In this document: piece by piece, positions 26,701 through 34,978 of the stretch
Layout of the letters: each line of letters starts with the position of its first letter
Numbering within the stretch: the first letter of the stretch is position 1
Source of the DNA: Halorubrum depositum
GTDB lineage: Archaea; Halobacteriota; Halobacteria; Halobacteriales; Haloferacaceae
DNA: 64,000 nucleotides
NCBI RefSeq assembly: GCF_007671725.1
Contig: NZ_VCNM01000002.1
Location: 620,001-684,000 of the forward strand
Direction of reading: 5' to 3'
Position numbers and translations under genes: made by a program
Notes under the pieces: generated by a model
What the model saw: only the letters and a program-made list of their open reading frames with translations
The model's database searches: none
Told to the model about the DNA's origin: nothing

Positions 26701-27888
26701 TTACTCGTTATCCGGGCTGCTCGGGTGGTAGTCGGTGTCGTACTGACCCGGATCGTTGTCCACGCGGTCGGGGTTGATCCGGCCGGCGAGCAGCATGAAG
26801 TCGAGGACGGTGCAGTACAGCATCGCCTCAACGACGGGGACTGCCCGCGGCGGGAGGACGGGGTCGTGTCGGCCCACGACCTGCACCTCCTTCTCCTCGC
26901 CCGTCTCCCAGTCGGCGGAGCGCTGCTTCTTCGGGATCGAGGTGGGCGCGTGCCACGTCGCCTCGCCGTAGATCGGCTCGCCGGTCGTGATCCCGCCCTG
27001 GAGCCCGCCGTGGTCGTTGCCGACCGGAACCGGATCGCCCTCCTCGCTCTCGACGTGGTCGAACGACTCGCCGTCGTCGAACGTCCAGTCTTCGTTGCGC
27101 TCGCTGCCGGCGACGTCGACGGCGTCTTTGCCGAGCCCGAACTCGACGCCCGTGGTCGCCGGGATGGAGAACATCGCCCGGCCGAGCCGAGCGGGGAAGC
27201 CGTCGAAGCGGGGTGCCCCGAGCCCGCGGGGGACGCCGCGACACTCGAAGTAGATGGAGCCGCCGATGGAGTCGCCCTCCTCCTGGTACCGTTCGATCAG
27301 CTCCTGCATCTCGGCGGCCGCCTCGGGGTCGGCGCAGCGCACGTCGTTCGACTCGCTCTCCGCGAGGATCTGCTCGAAGCTCACGTCGTCGGCCGCGACG
27401 TCGCCGATGCGGTTGACGTGCGCCTTGATCTCGACGTCGTAGTCGGAGGCGTCGAGCACCTGCTCGGCGACCGCCCCCGCGGCGACCCAGTTCACCGTCT
27501 CGCGCGCGGAGGAGCGTCCGCCGCCGCCCCAGTTGCGCGTGCCGAACTTCGCGGAGTAGGTGTAGTCGCCGTGCGAGGGGCGCGGCGCCGTGACGTACGG
27601 CTCGTACTTCCCCGAGCGGGCGTCCTTGTTCTGGATCACCATGCCGATCGGCGTCCCGGTGGTGTAGCCGTCCTGCACGCCGGAGTTGACGACCACCTCG
27701 TCGGGCTCGCCCCGCGAGGTCGTGATCATCGACTGGCCCGGCTTGCGCCGGTCGAGCTGCGCCTGAATGGCTTCCTCGTCGAGCTCGACCCCCGCGGGGA
27801 CGCCCGAGACCGTCACGCCCATCGCGTCGCCGTGGCTCTCTCCGTACGTCGTCACCTGGAAGAGCCGCCCGAACCGGTTCCCGTTCAT
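26701..27888 (-). CDS. aroC: Chorismate synthase
   Basis: A 395-residue enzyme. The start at 27888 gives MNGNRFGRLFQVTTYGESHGDAMG, the conserved N-terminus with the GESHG flavin motif; a more upstream ATG would add eight residues. TKGxxS-type and RSGKYEPYVTAPRPSHGDYTYSAKFG, GGGRSSARETVNWVAAGAV and SPDNE-like C-terminal segments complete the family. It makes chorismate, the precursor of aromatic amino acids, from EPSP and uses reduced FMN. No other shikimate genes lie nearby. Confidence 0.95.
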   Translation of the reverse strand: MNGNRFGRLFQVTTYGESHGDAMGVTVSGVPAGVELDEEAIQAQLDRRKPGQSMITTSRGEPDEVVVNSGVQDGYTTGTPIGMVIQNKDARSGKYEPYVTAPRPSHGDYTYSAKFGTRNWGGGGRSSARETVNWVAAGAVAEQVLDASDYDVEIKAHVNRIGDVAADDVSFEQILAESESNDVRCADPEAAAEMQELIERYQEEGDSIGGSIYFECRGVPRGLGAPRFDGFPARLGRAMFSIPATTGVEFGLGKDAVDVAGSERNEDWTFDDGESFDHVESEEGDPVPVGNDHGGLQGGITTGEPIYGEATWHAPTSIPKKQRSADWETGEEKEVQVVGRHDPVLPPRAVPVVEAMLYCTVLDFMLLAGRINPDRVDNDPGQYDTDYHPSSPDNE

Positions 27889-28037
27889 ACCCGACCGTAC
27901 GGCCGAGGGCATATAGTGGTTGCAATCCGCGCTACGGCGCGCCGGGCGAGCGGCGGTCCCACTCGGAACTGGCGCCGTGCGGTCGCCGCCTCGCCGCGAC
28001 CGAATGGCGTTTATAAGTCGACGCCGTTGGTGGGAGC

Positions 28038-28259
28038 GTGCGCGATCGTCTCACCTCCGACCTGGGCGTGTACGCCCTCTCGGGCCTGTTCTCGCTGGTC
28101 GTGTTCGCCGTGGCGCTGGGGATCCTCTCGCGGACGCTGCCGGACGGACTCGGCTCCCGGCAGCTGGTCGGGCTCGTGGTCGGCTACCTGCTGTTCATCG
28201 GCGCGTACACCTCCGCGTGGTTCATCTACAGCGAGATCGACAGCCGCGAGGAGATCTGA
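28038..28259 (+). CDS. Small two-helix membrane protein
   Basis: A 73-residue protein with a GTG start and two hydrophobic helices (residues ~10-30, LSGLFSLVVFAVALGILSRTL, and ~43-62, GLVVGYLLFIGAYTSAWFIYS). TTTATAAGTC about 25 bp upstream is a good TATA box for a leaderless transcript. I do not recognise the family; small haloarchaeal membrane proteins of this type are common and unstudied. Confidence 0.65.
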   Translation: MRDRLTSDLGVYALSGLFSLVVFAVALGILSRTLPDGLGSRQLVGLVVGYLLFIGAYTSAWFIYSEIDSREEI

Positions 28260-28352
28260 CGTCGCCGGCGCGGCCTCGCGGTCGCCCCGCTCGACCGTCG
28301 GCGCGAGCGCCGCCTGCCGAACGGTTTTCACGCCGCCGCGCGAGGGGCCGGT

Positions 28353-29132
28353 ATGACGTGGGACACCATCACGCTCGACGTCGACGCCGACAGCGACGTC
28401 GCGACGCTCACCGTCGACCGCCCGGAGCAGCTGAACGCGCTCACCGTCGACACGCTCGAAGCGATCGAGGAGGCGCTCGACGAGGCCGAGGCGGCGGGGG
28501 CCCGCGCGCTCGTCTTGGCCGGCGCGGGCGACGAGGCGTTCGTCGCGGGCGCGGACATCTCCTACATGGTGGAGCTGTCGACGCCGGAGGCACAGGCGTA
28601 CGCCGAACTGGGTCACCGCGTCGCCGACGCGATCGAGTCGTTCCCGGCGCCGACGATCGCGGCGATCGACGGCTACGCGTTCGGCGGCGGCTGCGAGCTG
28701 GCGCTGGCATGCGACCTTCGCGTCGCCGCCGAGAGCGCCGTCCTCGGCCAGACCGAGATCGACCTCGGTATCGTCCCGGGATGGGGCGGCACCCAGCGGC
28801 TCTCCCGGCTCGTGGGCGACGAGACGGCCAAGCGGCTCGTCTTCCTCGGCGAGCGTATCGACGCCGCGGAGGCGGCCGAGGTCGGCTTCGTCGGCGAGGT
28901 CGTCGCGGACGACGCGTTCGACGACCGGATCGACGAGCTGGCGGGGGCGCTGGCCGCGAAGCCCGCCTTTGCGATGCGCGCCGCCAAGGAGGCGCTCAAC
29001 GCGGTCCACGACGGCACTCAGACGGGCGGGCTCGCCTTGGAGCGCCGGGCGTGGTCCGGGCTGTTCGGTACCCACGACCAGCGCGAGGGGATGCGCGCGT
29101 TCTTAGAGAAACGCGAGCCGGAGTTCGAGTGA
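28353..29132 (+). CDS. Enoyl-CoA hydratase/isomerase family protein
   Basis: A 259-residue crotonase-fold enzyme. The oxyanion-hole segment is FVAGADISYM; GYAFGGGCELALACDLRVA carries the first catalytic Glu and GQTEIDLGIVPGWGGTQRLSRLVG the second Glu, as in enoyl-CoA hydratase. C-terminal helix AAKEALNAVHDGTQTGGLALERRAWSGLF completes the fold. It hydrates 2-enoyl-CoA in fatty-acid or branched-chain degradation; both catalytic acids present. A tandem repeat begins at its stop codon. Confidence 0.92.
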   Translation: MTWDTITLDVDADSDVATLTVDRPEQLNALTVDTLEAIEEALDEAEAAGARALVLAGAGDEAFVAGADISYMVELSTPEAQAYAELGHRVADAIESFPAPTIAAIDGYAFGGGCELALACDLRVAAESAVLGQTEIDLGIVPGWGGTQRLSRLVGDETAKRLVFLGERIDAAEAAEVGFVGEVVADDAFDDRIDELAGALAAKPAFAMRAAKEALNAVHDGTQTGGLALERRAWSGLFGTHDQREGMRAFLEKREPEFE

Positions 29133-29194
29133 CTGACGGGCCGGAGTGACTGACGGCCGGGGTGACTGACGGGCCGGAGTGACTGACGGCCGGG
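29129..29194. repeat. Tandem repeat of GTGACTGACGG-type units after the hydratase stop
   Basis: The unit GTGACTGACGGGCCGGA alternates with GTGACTGACGGCCGGG; roughly four 16-17-bp units run to about 29194, as two copies of a 33-bp dimer. The hydratase TGA stop is within the first unit. This is the second repeat tract in the window that starts at a stop codon (the other is at 25418), and the two are unrelated in sequence. Confidence 0.8.
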
Positions 29195-29290
29195 GTGAAG
29201 CCGCGCCCGGCACCGCTGCGACCCGTGCCACCGACGTCCACGGGATCGGGGGATCGCCACGCTTTATTAATCCGCCCGAGTACCGGCGAC

Positions 29291-29860
29291 ATGGACCAGT
29301 TGCGGCAGTCGCTCCTCGACGCGCCGATCATCGAGAAAGGCGGGTACCAGTACTTCGTCCACCCGATCAGCGACGGCGTCCCCATGCTCGAACCCGAGCT
29401 GCTCCGGGAGATAGTCATCCGGATCATCCGGAAGGCGGAGCTTGAGAACGTCGACAAGATCGTCACCCCCGCGGCGATGGGGATCCACATCTCCACCGCG
29501 CTCTCGTTGATGACCGACATCCCCCTCGTCGTCATCCGGAAGCGCCAGTACGGGCTCGACGGCGAGGTACCGCTGTTCCAGGAGACGGGCTACTCCGAGT
29601 CGGAGATGTACATCAACGACGTGGAGGAGGGCGACCGCGTCCTCGTGCTCGACGACGTGCTCTCGACCGGCGGCACGATGAAGGCGATCCTCGACGCGCT
29701 GACGAACGAGGTCGGCGCGGAGGTCGTCGACGTCGTCGCCGTGATCAAGAAGGCCGGCGACAACGAGCTCGACGGCACCGACTACAACGTGAAGACGCTG
29801 ATCAGCGTCACCGTCGAGGACGGCGAGGTCGTGATCGTGGACGCGCAGGGCGACGAGTAA
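29291..29860 (+). CDS. hpt: Hypoxanthine/guanine phosphoribosyltransferase-type protein
   Basis: A 189-residue type-I phosphoribosyltransferase. [22 protein letters not shown] is the PRPP-binding loop, preceded by [10 protein letters not shown] and [23 protein letters not shown], the archaeal HPRT/APRT-like sequence. It salvages hypoxanthine and guanine (possibly adenine) to nucleotides. The ATG at 29291 is supported by TTTATTAA about 25 bp upstream, giving a leaderless mRNA. Haloarchaeal proteins of this group have been annotated Hpt; exact base preference not determinable. Confidence 0.88.
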   Translation: MDQLRQSLLDAPIIEKGGYQYFVHPISDGVPMLEPELLREIVIRIIRKAELENVDKIVTPAAMGIHISTALSLMTDIPLVVIRKRQYGLDGEVPLFQETGYSESEMYINDVEEGDRVLVLDDVLSTGGTMKAILDALTNEVGAEVVDVVAVIKKAGDNELDGTDYNVKTLISVTVEDGEVVIVDAQGDE

Positions 29861-29928
29861 TACTCGCGAGTCGGTTTTCCACTGGACTTCGTCGGTTGTC
29901 CGTAGCTCGCTGCGGTCGGTGACAGTGA

Positions 29929-30206
29929 GAACACCTCCAAAGCCCCAGCCGGGAGGCGGGCGCACGCTCGCTGCGCGCTTCAGTCGCTCGCGTTGCTCGC
30001 TCCCTCCAGTGCTTACGTCACCTGCGCCCGCCTCCCGGCTGCCCCTTTGAGTCCCACCCCGCACAGCAACCGCACCTCACGCCTCCCCAGCCTCGTCGAC
30101 CGGCCTCCGCTTCGCTCGGGCCGGCCGACTCCCTCGCGCGTGCTCCTCGCAGCCTCCGGGCGCTCGGAGGCACGCGCCACCGCGCCACTAATCGTGGTTA
30201 TAAACC
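29929..30206 (-). ncRNA. Candidate structured RNA, dispersed element copy 1
   Basis: On the plus strand the element starts with GAACACC, then CCAAAGCCCCAGCC, then a perfect 18-bp inverted repeat (29947-29964 with 30023-30040), then GCCCCTTTGAGTCCC, then CCTCCCCAGCCTCGTCG (30082-30098), a stem 30095-30105/30119-30129 with one mismatch, TCCCTCGCGC, and a third stem 30152-30158/30165-30171. The same order of blocks and different but compensating stem sequences occur in copy 2 at 46.14-46.48 kb. A palindromic TATA, GGTTTATAACC on the minus strand (30196-30206), points to minus-strand transcription. It overlaps no protein gene and fills the hpt-pfpI gap. Confidence 0.6.
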
Positions 30207-30276
30207 CCGCGCCAGCCCCGGGTCGCTGCCGGGCGCGGGCGCCTTTTATGTCGCGGTCGTGAATGAAGGAGTACAC

Positions 30277-30954
30277 ATGAGCAGCGCGCTGTTCGTCGTG
30301 AGCGAGGAGGGGTACTGGGCCGAGGAGTGCATCGAGCCGCTGACGACGCTCGAGGCGGAGGGCGTCGACGTGACGATCGCGACGCCGTCGGGGTCGCCGC
30401 CGGTCGTCGACGAGCGGTCGCTCGATCCGGAGGCGGCGGGCGGCGAGGAGCGGGTCGCGGAGTTCCGAGAGGTCGACGAGGAGCACCCGGGACTCAACGA
30501 TCCGGAGCCGATCGCGACGGTCGACGCCGACGGGTACGACGCGGTCGTCTTCCCCGGGGGTCACGGCACCGTCTGGGACGTGAATCAGGACCGGCACGCG
30601 CGCCAGCTCCTGCTGGACGCGGTCGCCGGCGACGACGGCGTCGCGCTCGTCGTCTGCCACGCGGTCGGCATCCTGGCGTTCACCCGCGAGGCCGACGGGA
30701 CGCCCCTCGTGGAGGGCCGCTCCGTCACCGGCTTCCCGAACGAGTGGGAGGACGGGATCGTCGACGACGAGGACGTGATGCCGGACGGCCGGAAGCTCCC
30801 GTACTGGGTGGAAGACGAGGTCGTCCTCGCCGGCGCCGACTGGGACGCCGAACTCGACGCCGACACCAGCGTCACTGTCGACGGCGACCTGATAACCGCC
30901 CGCGGCCCGGGCTCCTCGGCGGCCGCGGCGGCGACGCTGCTGGACGAGCTGTAG
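30277..30954 (+). CDS. DJ-1/PfpI family protein (Hsp31-like glyoxalase III/deglycase family)
   Basis: A 225-residue protein, start ATG 30277 (MSSALFVVSEEGYWAEECI); an upstream ATG would add six residues. A CTTTTATG box about 25 bp upstream supports leaderless transcription. GYDAVVFPGGHGTVWDV and LVVCHAVGILAF, with the nucleophilic Cys in the nucleophile elbow, are the DJ-1/PfpI family marks, and the early Glu (EEGYWAEEC) fits the catalytic triad. Family members act as chaperones, glyoxalases or deglycases; which applies here is unknown. Confidence 0.88.
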   Translation: MSSALFVVSEEGYWAEECIEPLTTLEAEGVDVTIATPSGSPPVVDERSLDPEAAGGEERVAEFREVDEEHPGLNDPEPIATVDADGYDAVVFPGGHGTVWDVNQDRHARQLLLDAVAGDDGVALVVCHAVGILAFTREADGTPLVEGRSVTGFPNEWEDGIVDDEDVMPDGRKLPYWVEDEVVLAGADWDAELDADTSVTVDGDLITARGPGSSAAAAATLLDEL

Positions 30955-30981
30955 GCCGTTTTTAATCGGAGAGGGCGCCGC

Positions 30982-31266
30982 TCACCGGATCACGAACGCC
31001 GGCTCCCCGATCCGTTCGCTCTTGCACTCCGGGCACCGCGACGGCTCGTTGACCGGGTCGTCGAAGCCGTCGAAGCCGCAGTCGCGGCACTCGGGCGGCG
31101 CGACGAGGAACCGCTCGTCGGCGCCGTCGTCGTCGACCGACCGCGAGACGTGCTCTAGGTGTTCGTACACGACCGGCGTCGGCAGCGACAGCGACTCGCC
31201 GAGGTCGCTCGCGGTCGCCGGCCCCTCGCGGAGCGCGTCGGCGATCCGCTGGCGCGTCGTCTCCAT
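30982..31266 (-). CDS. Winged-helix protein with C-terminal zinc ribbon
   Basis: A 94-residue protein: residues ~1-45 form a winged helix (METTRQRIADALREGPATASDLGESLSLPTPVVYEHLEHVSRSV) and residues ~58-90 a zinc ribbon with CRDC and CPEC (ECRDCGFDGF, SRCPECKSERIGEPAF). It is probably a sequence-specific transcription regulator. It is convergent with the PfpI gene (27 bp). Confidence 0.8.
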   Translation of the reverse strand: METTRQRIADALREGPATASDLGESLSLPTPVVYEHLEHVSRSVDDDGADERFLVAPPECRDCGFDGFDDPVNEPSRCPECKSERIGEPAFVIR

Positions 31267-31321
31267 GGCGGGCGTTCGGGGGCGAGAGATAAAACGGCGA
31301 CGGCGGCGTTCTCGCCCGCCC

Positions 31322-31648
31322 TCACTCCGCGGACCGCGACGCCAACACCACCAGCGCGACGCTGTCCTCGCGCGCGGTCGGCTCGACCGCGGACTCCCCC
31401 TCGAACCGGAGGATCTCCCCGGCCTCGACGCGGTGGGGGTCGCCGTCGAGCGCGACGTCGACAGCGCCCTCCAGCACGTGGAACAGCACGGTTCTGTCCG
31501 GGTGCTCGTGCTCGGGCACGACCTCGCCCGCCTCCAGCGACAGCCGGATCGTCTTCGGCTCCCGCCCGGGGAACGCGTCTGCGTGCGGCTCGCCGTCGAG
31601 ATCGGCGATTCGGGCCCGGTCGGCAGAGGAGTCGTCGAGTTCGACCAT
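31322..31648 (-). CDS. Cupin-domain protein
   Basis: A 108-residue small cupin using the ATG at 31648; another in-frame ATG at 31693 would add 15 residues. The core reads VVPEHEHPDRTVLFHVLEGAVDVALDGDPHRVEAGEILRFEGESAVEPTARED, with the cupin metal ligands His-x-His and Glu and the second motif's Gly/Glu. Small single cupins may act as metal-dependent isomerases or sensor proteins; the function here is unassigned. Confidence 0.75.
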   Translation of the reverse strand: MVELDDSSADRARIADLDGEPHADAFPGREPKTIRLSLEAGEVVPEHEHPDRTVLFHVLEGAVDVALDGDPHRVEAGEILRFEGESAVEPTAREDSVALVVLASRSAE

Positions 31649-31700
31649 AAACTCGGGATCCGTCGCGACCGCTATGTGCGGTGTCGCGAACACGTTCGGC

Positions 31701-32423
31701 TCACTCCGACGTCGCGTCCGCGTCGCCCGGGAGCAACGCCGCGATCCGGTCGGCTATCCGCGCCGTCGTCGCGTCCGAGAGGCCGTGGCCATCCCCCTCG
31801 TCGATCCGGAGGTCGACCCCGGCGCCGCCGCGTCGGAAGACGTCGGCGGTCGCGCGGACGCGCTCGACCGGGACGTACGGGTCGCCCGCGCTGCTGTCGA
31901 GCGCGACCGGCGTGCCGGCGAGCGGACCCGGATCCGGCTCCCCCTCGTCGTCCCCGTCCGCGCCCCCGGCGACCGCCCGGTGCGCGAGGTCCTCGCCCGG
32001 CAGCGCCGCGGAGACGACGAACGCGCCGCCGTAGCGCCGCGGGCGCCGCCGGAGGAACTCGCTCACGACGCTCCCGCCCTGCGAGACGCCGACGAGGACG
32101 ACCCGATCCCGACCGATCCCGACCTCGCCGGCGACCCGGCAGGCGGCGGCGACGCAGTCGACGGCCGAGGTGAGCGCCGGCTCGTTGGCGGCGACGGGCG
32201 CGTCGTGGCCGGCGGGGTACCAGTTCGACCGGACCGCGCCCGGCGCGAGGAAGGTCGTCCCCGGACGGTAGAACTCGTCGGCGAGCCGGACGAGCCCCTC
32301 GGGGGTGCCGCCGCGGCCGTGGACGAGCACGACCGCGACCTCGGCCGCGGCGGCCGGGGCGCCCCCGGTGACCAGCGTCGCGTCCGCGTGCGGGCCCTCG
32401 ACTCCCGGAAGCGACCGACTCAT
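31701..32423 (-). CDS. Alpha/beta-hydrolase (phospholipase/carboxylesterase-like)
   Basis: A 240-residue protein. VVLVHGRGGTPEGLVRLADEF is the N-terminal strand and oxyanion region, VLVGVSQGGSVVSEFL holds the catalytic Ser in GxSxG, SSAGDPYVPVERV the Asp, and IDEGDGHGLSDATTARI the His. This is the PF02230-type carboxylesterase/phospholipase fold. Its ATG overlaps the VOC-gene stop by 4 bp (ATGA). It hydrolyses esters; substrate unknown. In the frameshifted VOC frame there is no stop before it, so a fused protein is also possible. Confidence 0.8.
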   Translation of the reverse strand: MSRSLPGVEGPHADATLVTGGAPAAAAEVAVVLVHGRGGTPEGLVRLADEFYRPGTTFLAPGAVRSNWYPAGHDAPVAANEPALTSAVDCVAAACRVAGEVGIGRDRVVLVGVSQGGSVVSEFLRRRPRRYGGAFVVSAALPGEDLAHRAVAGGADGDDEGEPDPGPLAGTPVALDSSAGDPYVPVERVRATADVFRRGGAGVDLRIDEGDGHGLSDATTARIADRIAALLPGDADATSE

Positions 32424-33452
32424 CGCTCGGGGGCGTCGTCGGCGCCGGCGGCCTCTCTGCCGACCTCGAACGCGGGCAGCTGATTCTCGATCAGCTCTCG
32501 GTCGCCCTCGAACCGCGGCGGGAGGTACAGCTCGCTCGCGTGCCCGGTCGGCTCGGGGTCGACGAGCCCCGGTCCCGCGGGGCCGTCCGGGGTCGGTGAC
32601 GCCGGTCGCGAGTTCGACGAGGAGGCCGCCGGGACCGCGCACGTACAGCGAGTGGAAGAAGTGCCGATCCTTCACGCGGGAGACGTCGTAACCGCGGTCG
32701 CGGAACAGCGCGTGCCACTCCAGGAGCGCCTCGCGGTCGGGGACGCGCACCGCGGCGTGGTGGAGCGTCCCCGGTCCCTCCCGGAGGTAGGCCGCGTCGC
32801 GGTCCAGCAGGTCGACGACGGTCGCGCGGTCGCCCGGCGCGCGGTACCGGATTCGGTCCTCGGTCTCCGCCTCGTACTCGAAGCCGAGCGTGTCGAGGAC
32901 GCTCGCGGTCCCGTACGGGTCCGCCGGGAGCGCGGTGACGCCGTAGAGCCCGCGGGTCGCGGCCGACTGGGGTACCGGATCGGCGCCCAGTCGATCGCTC
33001 TCTCCGGCCTTCCCGACCTCCCCGGCCGCGTCGACCCACGGCTCCCCGGGCGCGTCGCTCTCGACGAGTTCGACCCGCGTGCCCGCCGGGTCGCTGACCG
33101 CGAGTAAGTCGTCGCCGAAGCGGTCCCCGTCGCCCTCGATCGGGACGTCCCGCTCGGCGAGCCGCTCGCGCCAGTAGCCGAGCGAGCCGGGCGGCACCGC
33201 GAAGGCGACCGCCTCGTAACCGGGCTTCCCGGTCCGGCCGGGGTCGGCGTGCGGGTCCGGGAAGACGGTGAAGACGGAGCCTGGCGATCCGGTCGCGTCG
33301 CCGAAGTAGAGGTGGTACTGGAGGACGTCCTCGTAGTTCACCGTGCGGCGCAGCAGCCGGAGGCCGAGCGTCTCCCCGTAGAACCCGGCGGCGGCCCCCG
33401 CGTCGCCGACGATCCCCGTGACGTGGTGGAGCCCGGGGCTGTCAGACAGCAT
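32420..33452 (-). CDS. VOC family ring-cleaving dioxygenase-like protein with frameshift
   Basis: Two tandem glyoxalase/dioxygenase (VOC) domains. From MLSDSPGLHHVTGIVGDA at 33452 the frame encodes GFYGETLGLRLLRRTVNYEDV and the second half TRGLYGVTALPADPYGTASVLDTLGF, ending LLVELATGVTDPGRPR. The correct C-terminal end GPGLVDPEPTGHASELYLPP, FEGDRELIENQLP is in the +1 frame and stops at 32420 as ATGA with the hydrolase. Deleting one C from the CCCC run at 32589-32592 joins them. Metal ligands His and Glu are present. Base error, pseudogene or shift are all possible. Function: possible aromatic ring-cleavage or glyoxalase. Confidence 0.8.
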
Positions 33453-33534
33453 GCCCTCACGGTGGAGCGCGCGGCGCAAACCGGTGTCGGTCGGTGTCGG
33501 GCCGCGACCGTGACGCCTCAGCATAATACAAGGT

Positions 33535-34975
33535 GGAGCCTCCGACCTCAAGGAGCGAGCAGAGCGAGCGAGTAGGTCGGAGAGGAAACCGACACAGCAC
33601 TGTACCACCCACGTTCAATGGTCGTCTGACTCCTCACTGAATCGTTACTAATATAAAAACAAGAGTATACATCTGAAGTACGGATGGAGGTCCGCCGCAC
33701 CGTCCCTGTCAGGCTTAATGTGGCCGACAGCGACGCCGAGCTCCTCCACGAAACCATCTCCGAGTTCCTGTGGGCCGCCAACTACGTCGTCGACCACGCC
33801 TGGCAAGGCGAGTATAAAACGACGAGCAAAGCCCAACTCCAACGTGAAACCTACGACAGCGTGCGGGCTGAGACACGGTTACAAGCGAATCTCGTCCAGA
33901 ACGCTCGCAACAAGGCCGCCGACGCCGTCCAGAGCGTCGTCGCCCGCTGGAAACAGGGTGACTACGCAGGGAAGCCGCACTTCACTGCCTCAACTCTCGT
34001 CTACGACAAGCGGTGTGCGACGTTCAACGACGACCACGCGACGCTCGCAACCCTCGACGGCCGCATTACCGCCGAGTACGTCCTTCCCGACGAAAACCGC
34101 GAGACGCCCCACTCGGAGTACCTGTTCAACGACGATTACGAAGTGACGGGTGCGGAACTCCACTACCGCGACGGCGAGTTCTACCTTCACGTCCGCACAA
34201 AGGCGGACGTAGAGTTCGAGACTGCCGACGACGGCACCGCCGAGCACAGCACAGTCCTCGGCGTTGACCTCGGCATCGAAAACGTCGCCGTCACCTCAAC
34301 GGGGACATTCTGGAACGGCTCGGAATTGAATCACTGGCATCGCGAGTTCGAGAAGCGACGCGGATCGCTCCAACAGCGTGGGACGCGGGCCGCCCACGAA
34401 ACCATCCAGTCGGTTGGACGCACCGAGACGGGGCGCTACGACCACTTCTTCCACACCGTCTCGAAAGAACTCGTCGCAGAAGCCGTCGAACACGACTGTC
34501 ACGTGATCGCGTTCGAAAACCTGACCGGAATTCGTGAACGGATGCCGAACGCCAAGAAATTCCACGCGTGGGCGTTCCGACGCCTGTTCGAGTACGTCGA
34601 GTACAAAGCCGAAGTCGTCGGCATCTCGGTCAAGCAGGTGAGTCCCGCCTACACCTCCCAGCGGTGTTCCAAGTGCGGGTTCACTCATGAGAACAACCGC
34701 CCGACCGCAGACGGACAGGACGTGTTTGAGTGTCTCAAGTGCGGATACTCACCGCACGCAGACTACAACGCGGCGAAGAATATCGGCCTGAAGCATCTCC
34801 GCTCGGCGCAAACGTCGGCGGGCGGAGGCGCACCCGTAAACGTGCGCTTGAATCGTGGGACGTTGAACGTGAACGGTGATTACGAGCCTGCCAGCAATGG
34901 CCAGAACGGGAGTCCACGCGAAAGCCCCGCCCTCAACGAAGCGAACGGCGAAGCCGTGAGCGAGTAGGGTGGGGT
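33535..34975 (+). mobile_element. Stand-alone TnpB (IS1341-like, IS200/IS605 group) element
   Basis: The tnpB gene is flanked by AT-richer, non-genic sequence: the VOC promoter (TTGTATTATG on the minus strand, about 33521-33531) is directly next to a 9-bp inverted repeat, CTCCGACCT (33540-33548) with AGGTCGGAG (33574-33582). The right end follows the tnpB stop as GGTGGGGTAGTTTA and directly abuts the stop codon of the next gene. No tnpA is present, so it is a non-autonomous or IS1341-type element. Exact ends are uncertain because IS605 elements leave no target duplication. Confidence 0.6.
33684..34967 (+). CDS. tnpB: TnpB-type RNA-guided transposon nuclease
   Basis: A 427-residue protein. 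[12 protein letters not shown] has the first RuvC Asp, [14 protein letters not shown] the Glu and [15 protein letters not shown] the final Asp; the zinc finger is [28 protein letters not shown]. All catalytic and zinc residues are present, so it appears intact. Known TnpB proteins are RNA-guided DNA nucleases guided by an omega RNA made from the 3' end of tnpB and the right end. C-terminal residues ~380-427 ([20 protein letters not shown] onward) are Gly/Asn-rich and probably overlap such an RNA. No tnpA is adjacent. Confidence 0.9.
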   Translation: MEVRRTVPVRLNVADSDAELLHETISEFLWAANYVVDHAWQGEYKTTSKAQLQRETYDSVRAETRLQANLVQNARNKAADAVQSVVARWKQGDYAGKPHFTASTLVYDKRCATFNDDHATLATLDGRITAEYVLPDENRETPHSEYLFNDDYEVTGAELHYRDGEFYLHVRTKADVEFETADDGTAEHSTVLGVDLGIENVAVTSTGTFWNGSELNHWHREFEKRRGSLQQRGTRAAHETIQSVGRTETGRYDHFFHTVSKELVAEAVEHDCHVIAFENLTGIRERMPNAKKFHAWAFRRLFEYVEYKAEVVGISVKQVSPAYTSQRCSKCGFTHENNRPTADGQDVFECLKCGYSPHADYNAAKNIGLKHLRSAQTSAGGGAPVNVRLNRGTLNVNGDYEPASNGQNGSPRESPALNEANGEAVSE

Positions 34976-34978
34976 AGT

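Noticed and set aside
33566-34968. GAGCGAGTAGG direct repeat flanking tnpB (33566-33576, 34958-34968)
   Set aside because: Eleven bases of GC-rich low-complexity text, part of it coding; similar strings are common here, so it is not taken as a target-site duplication or element end.
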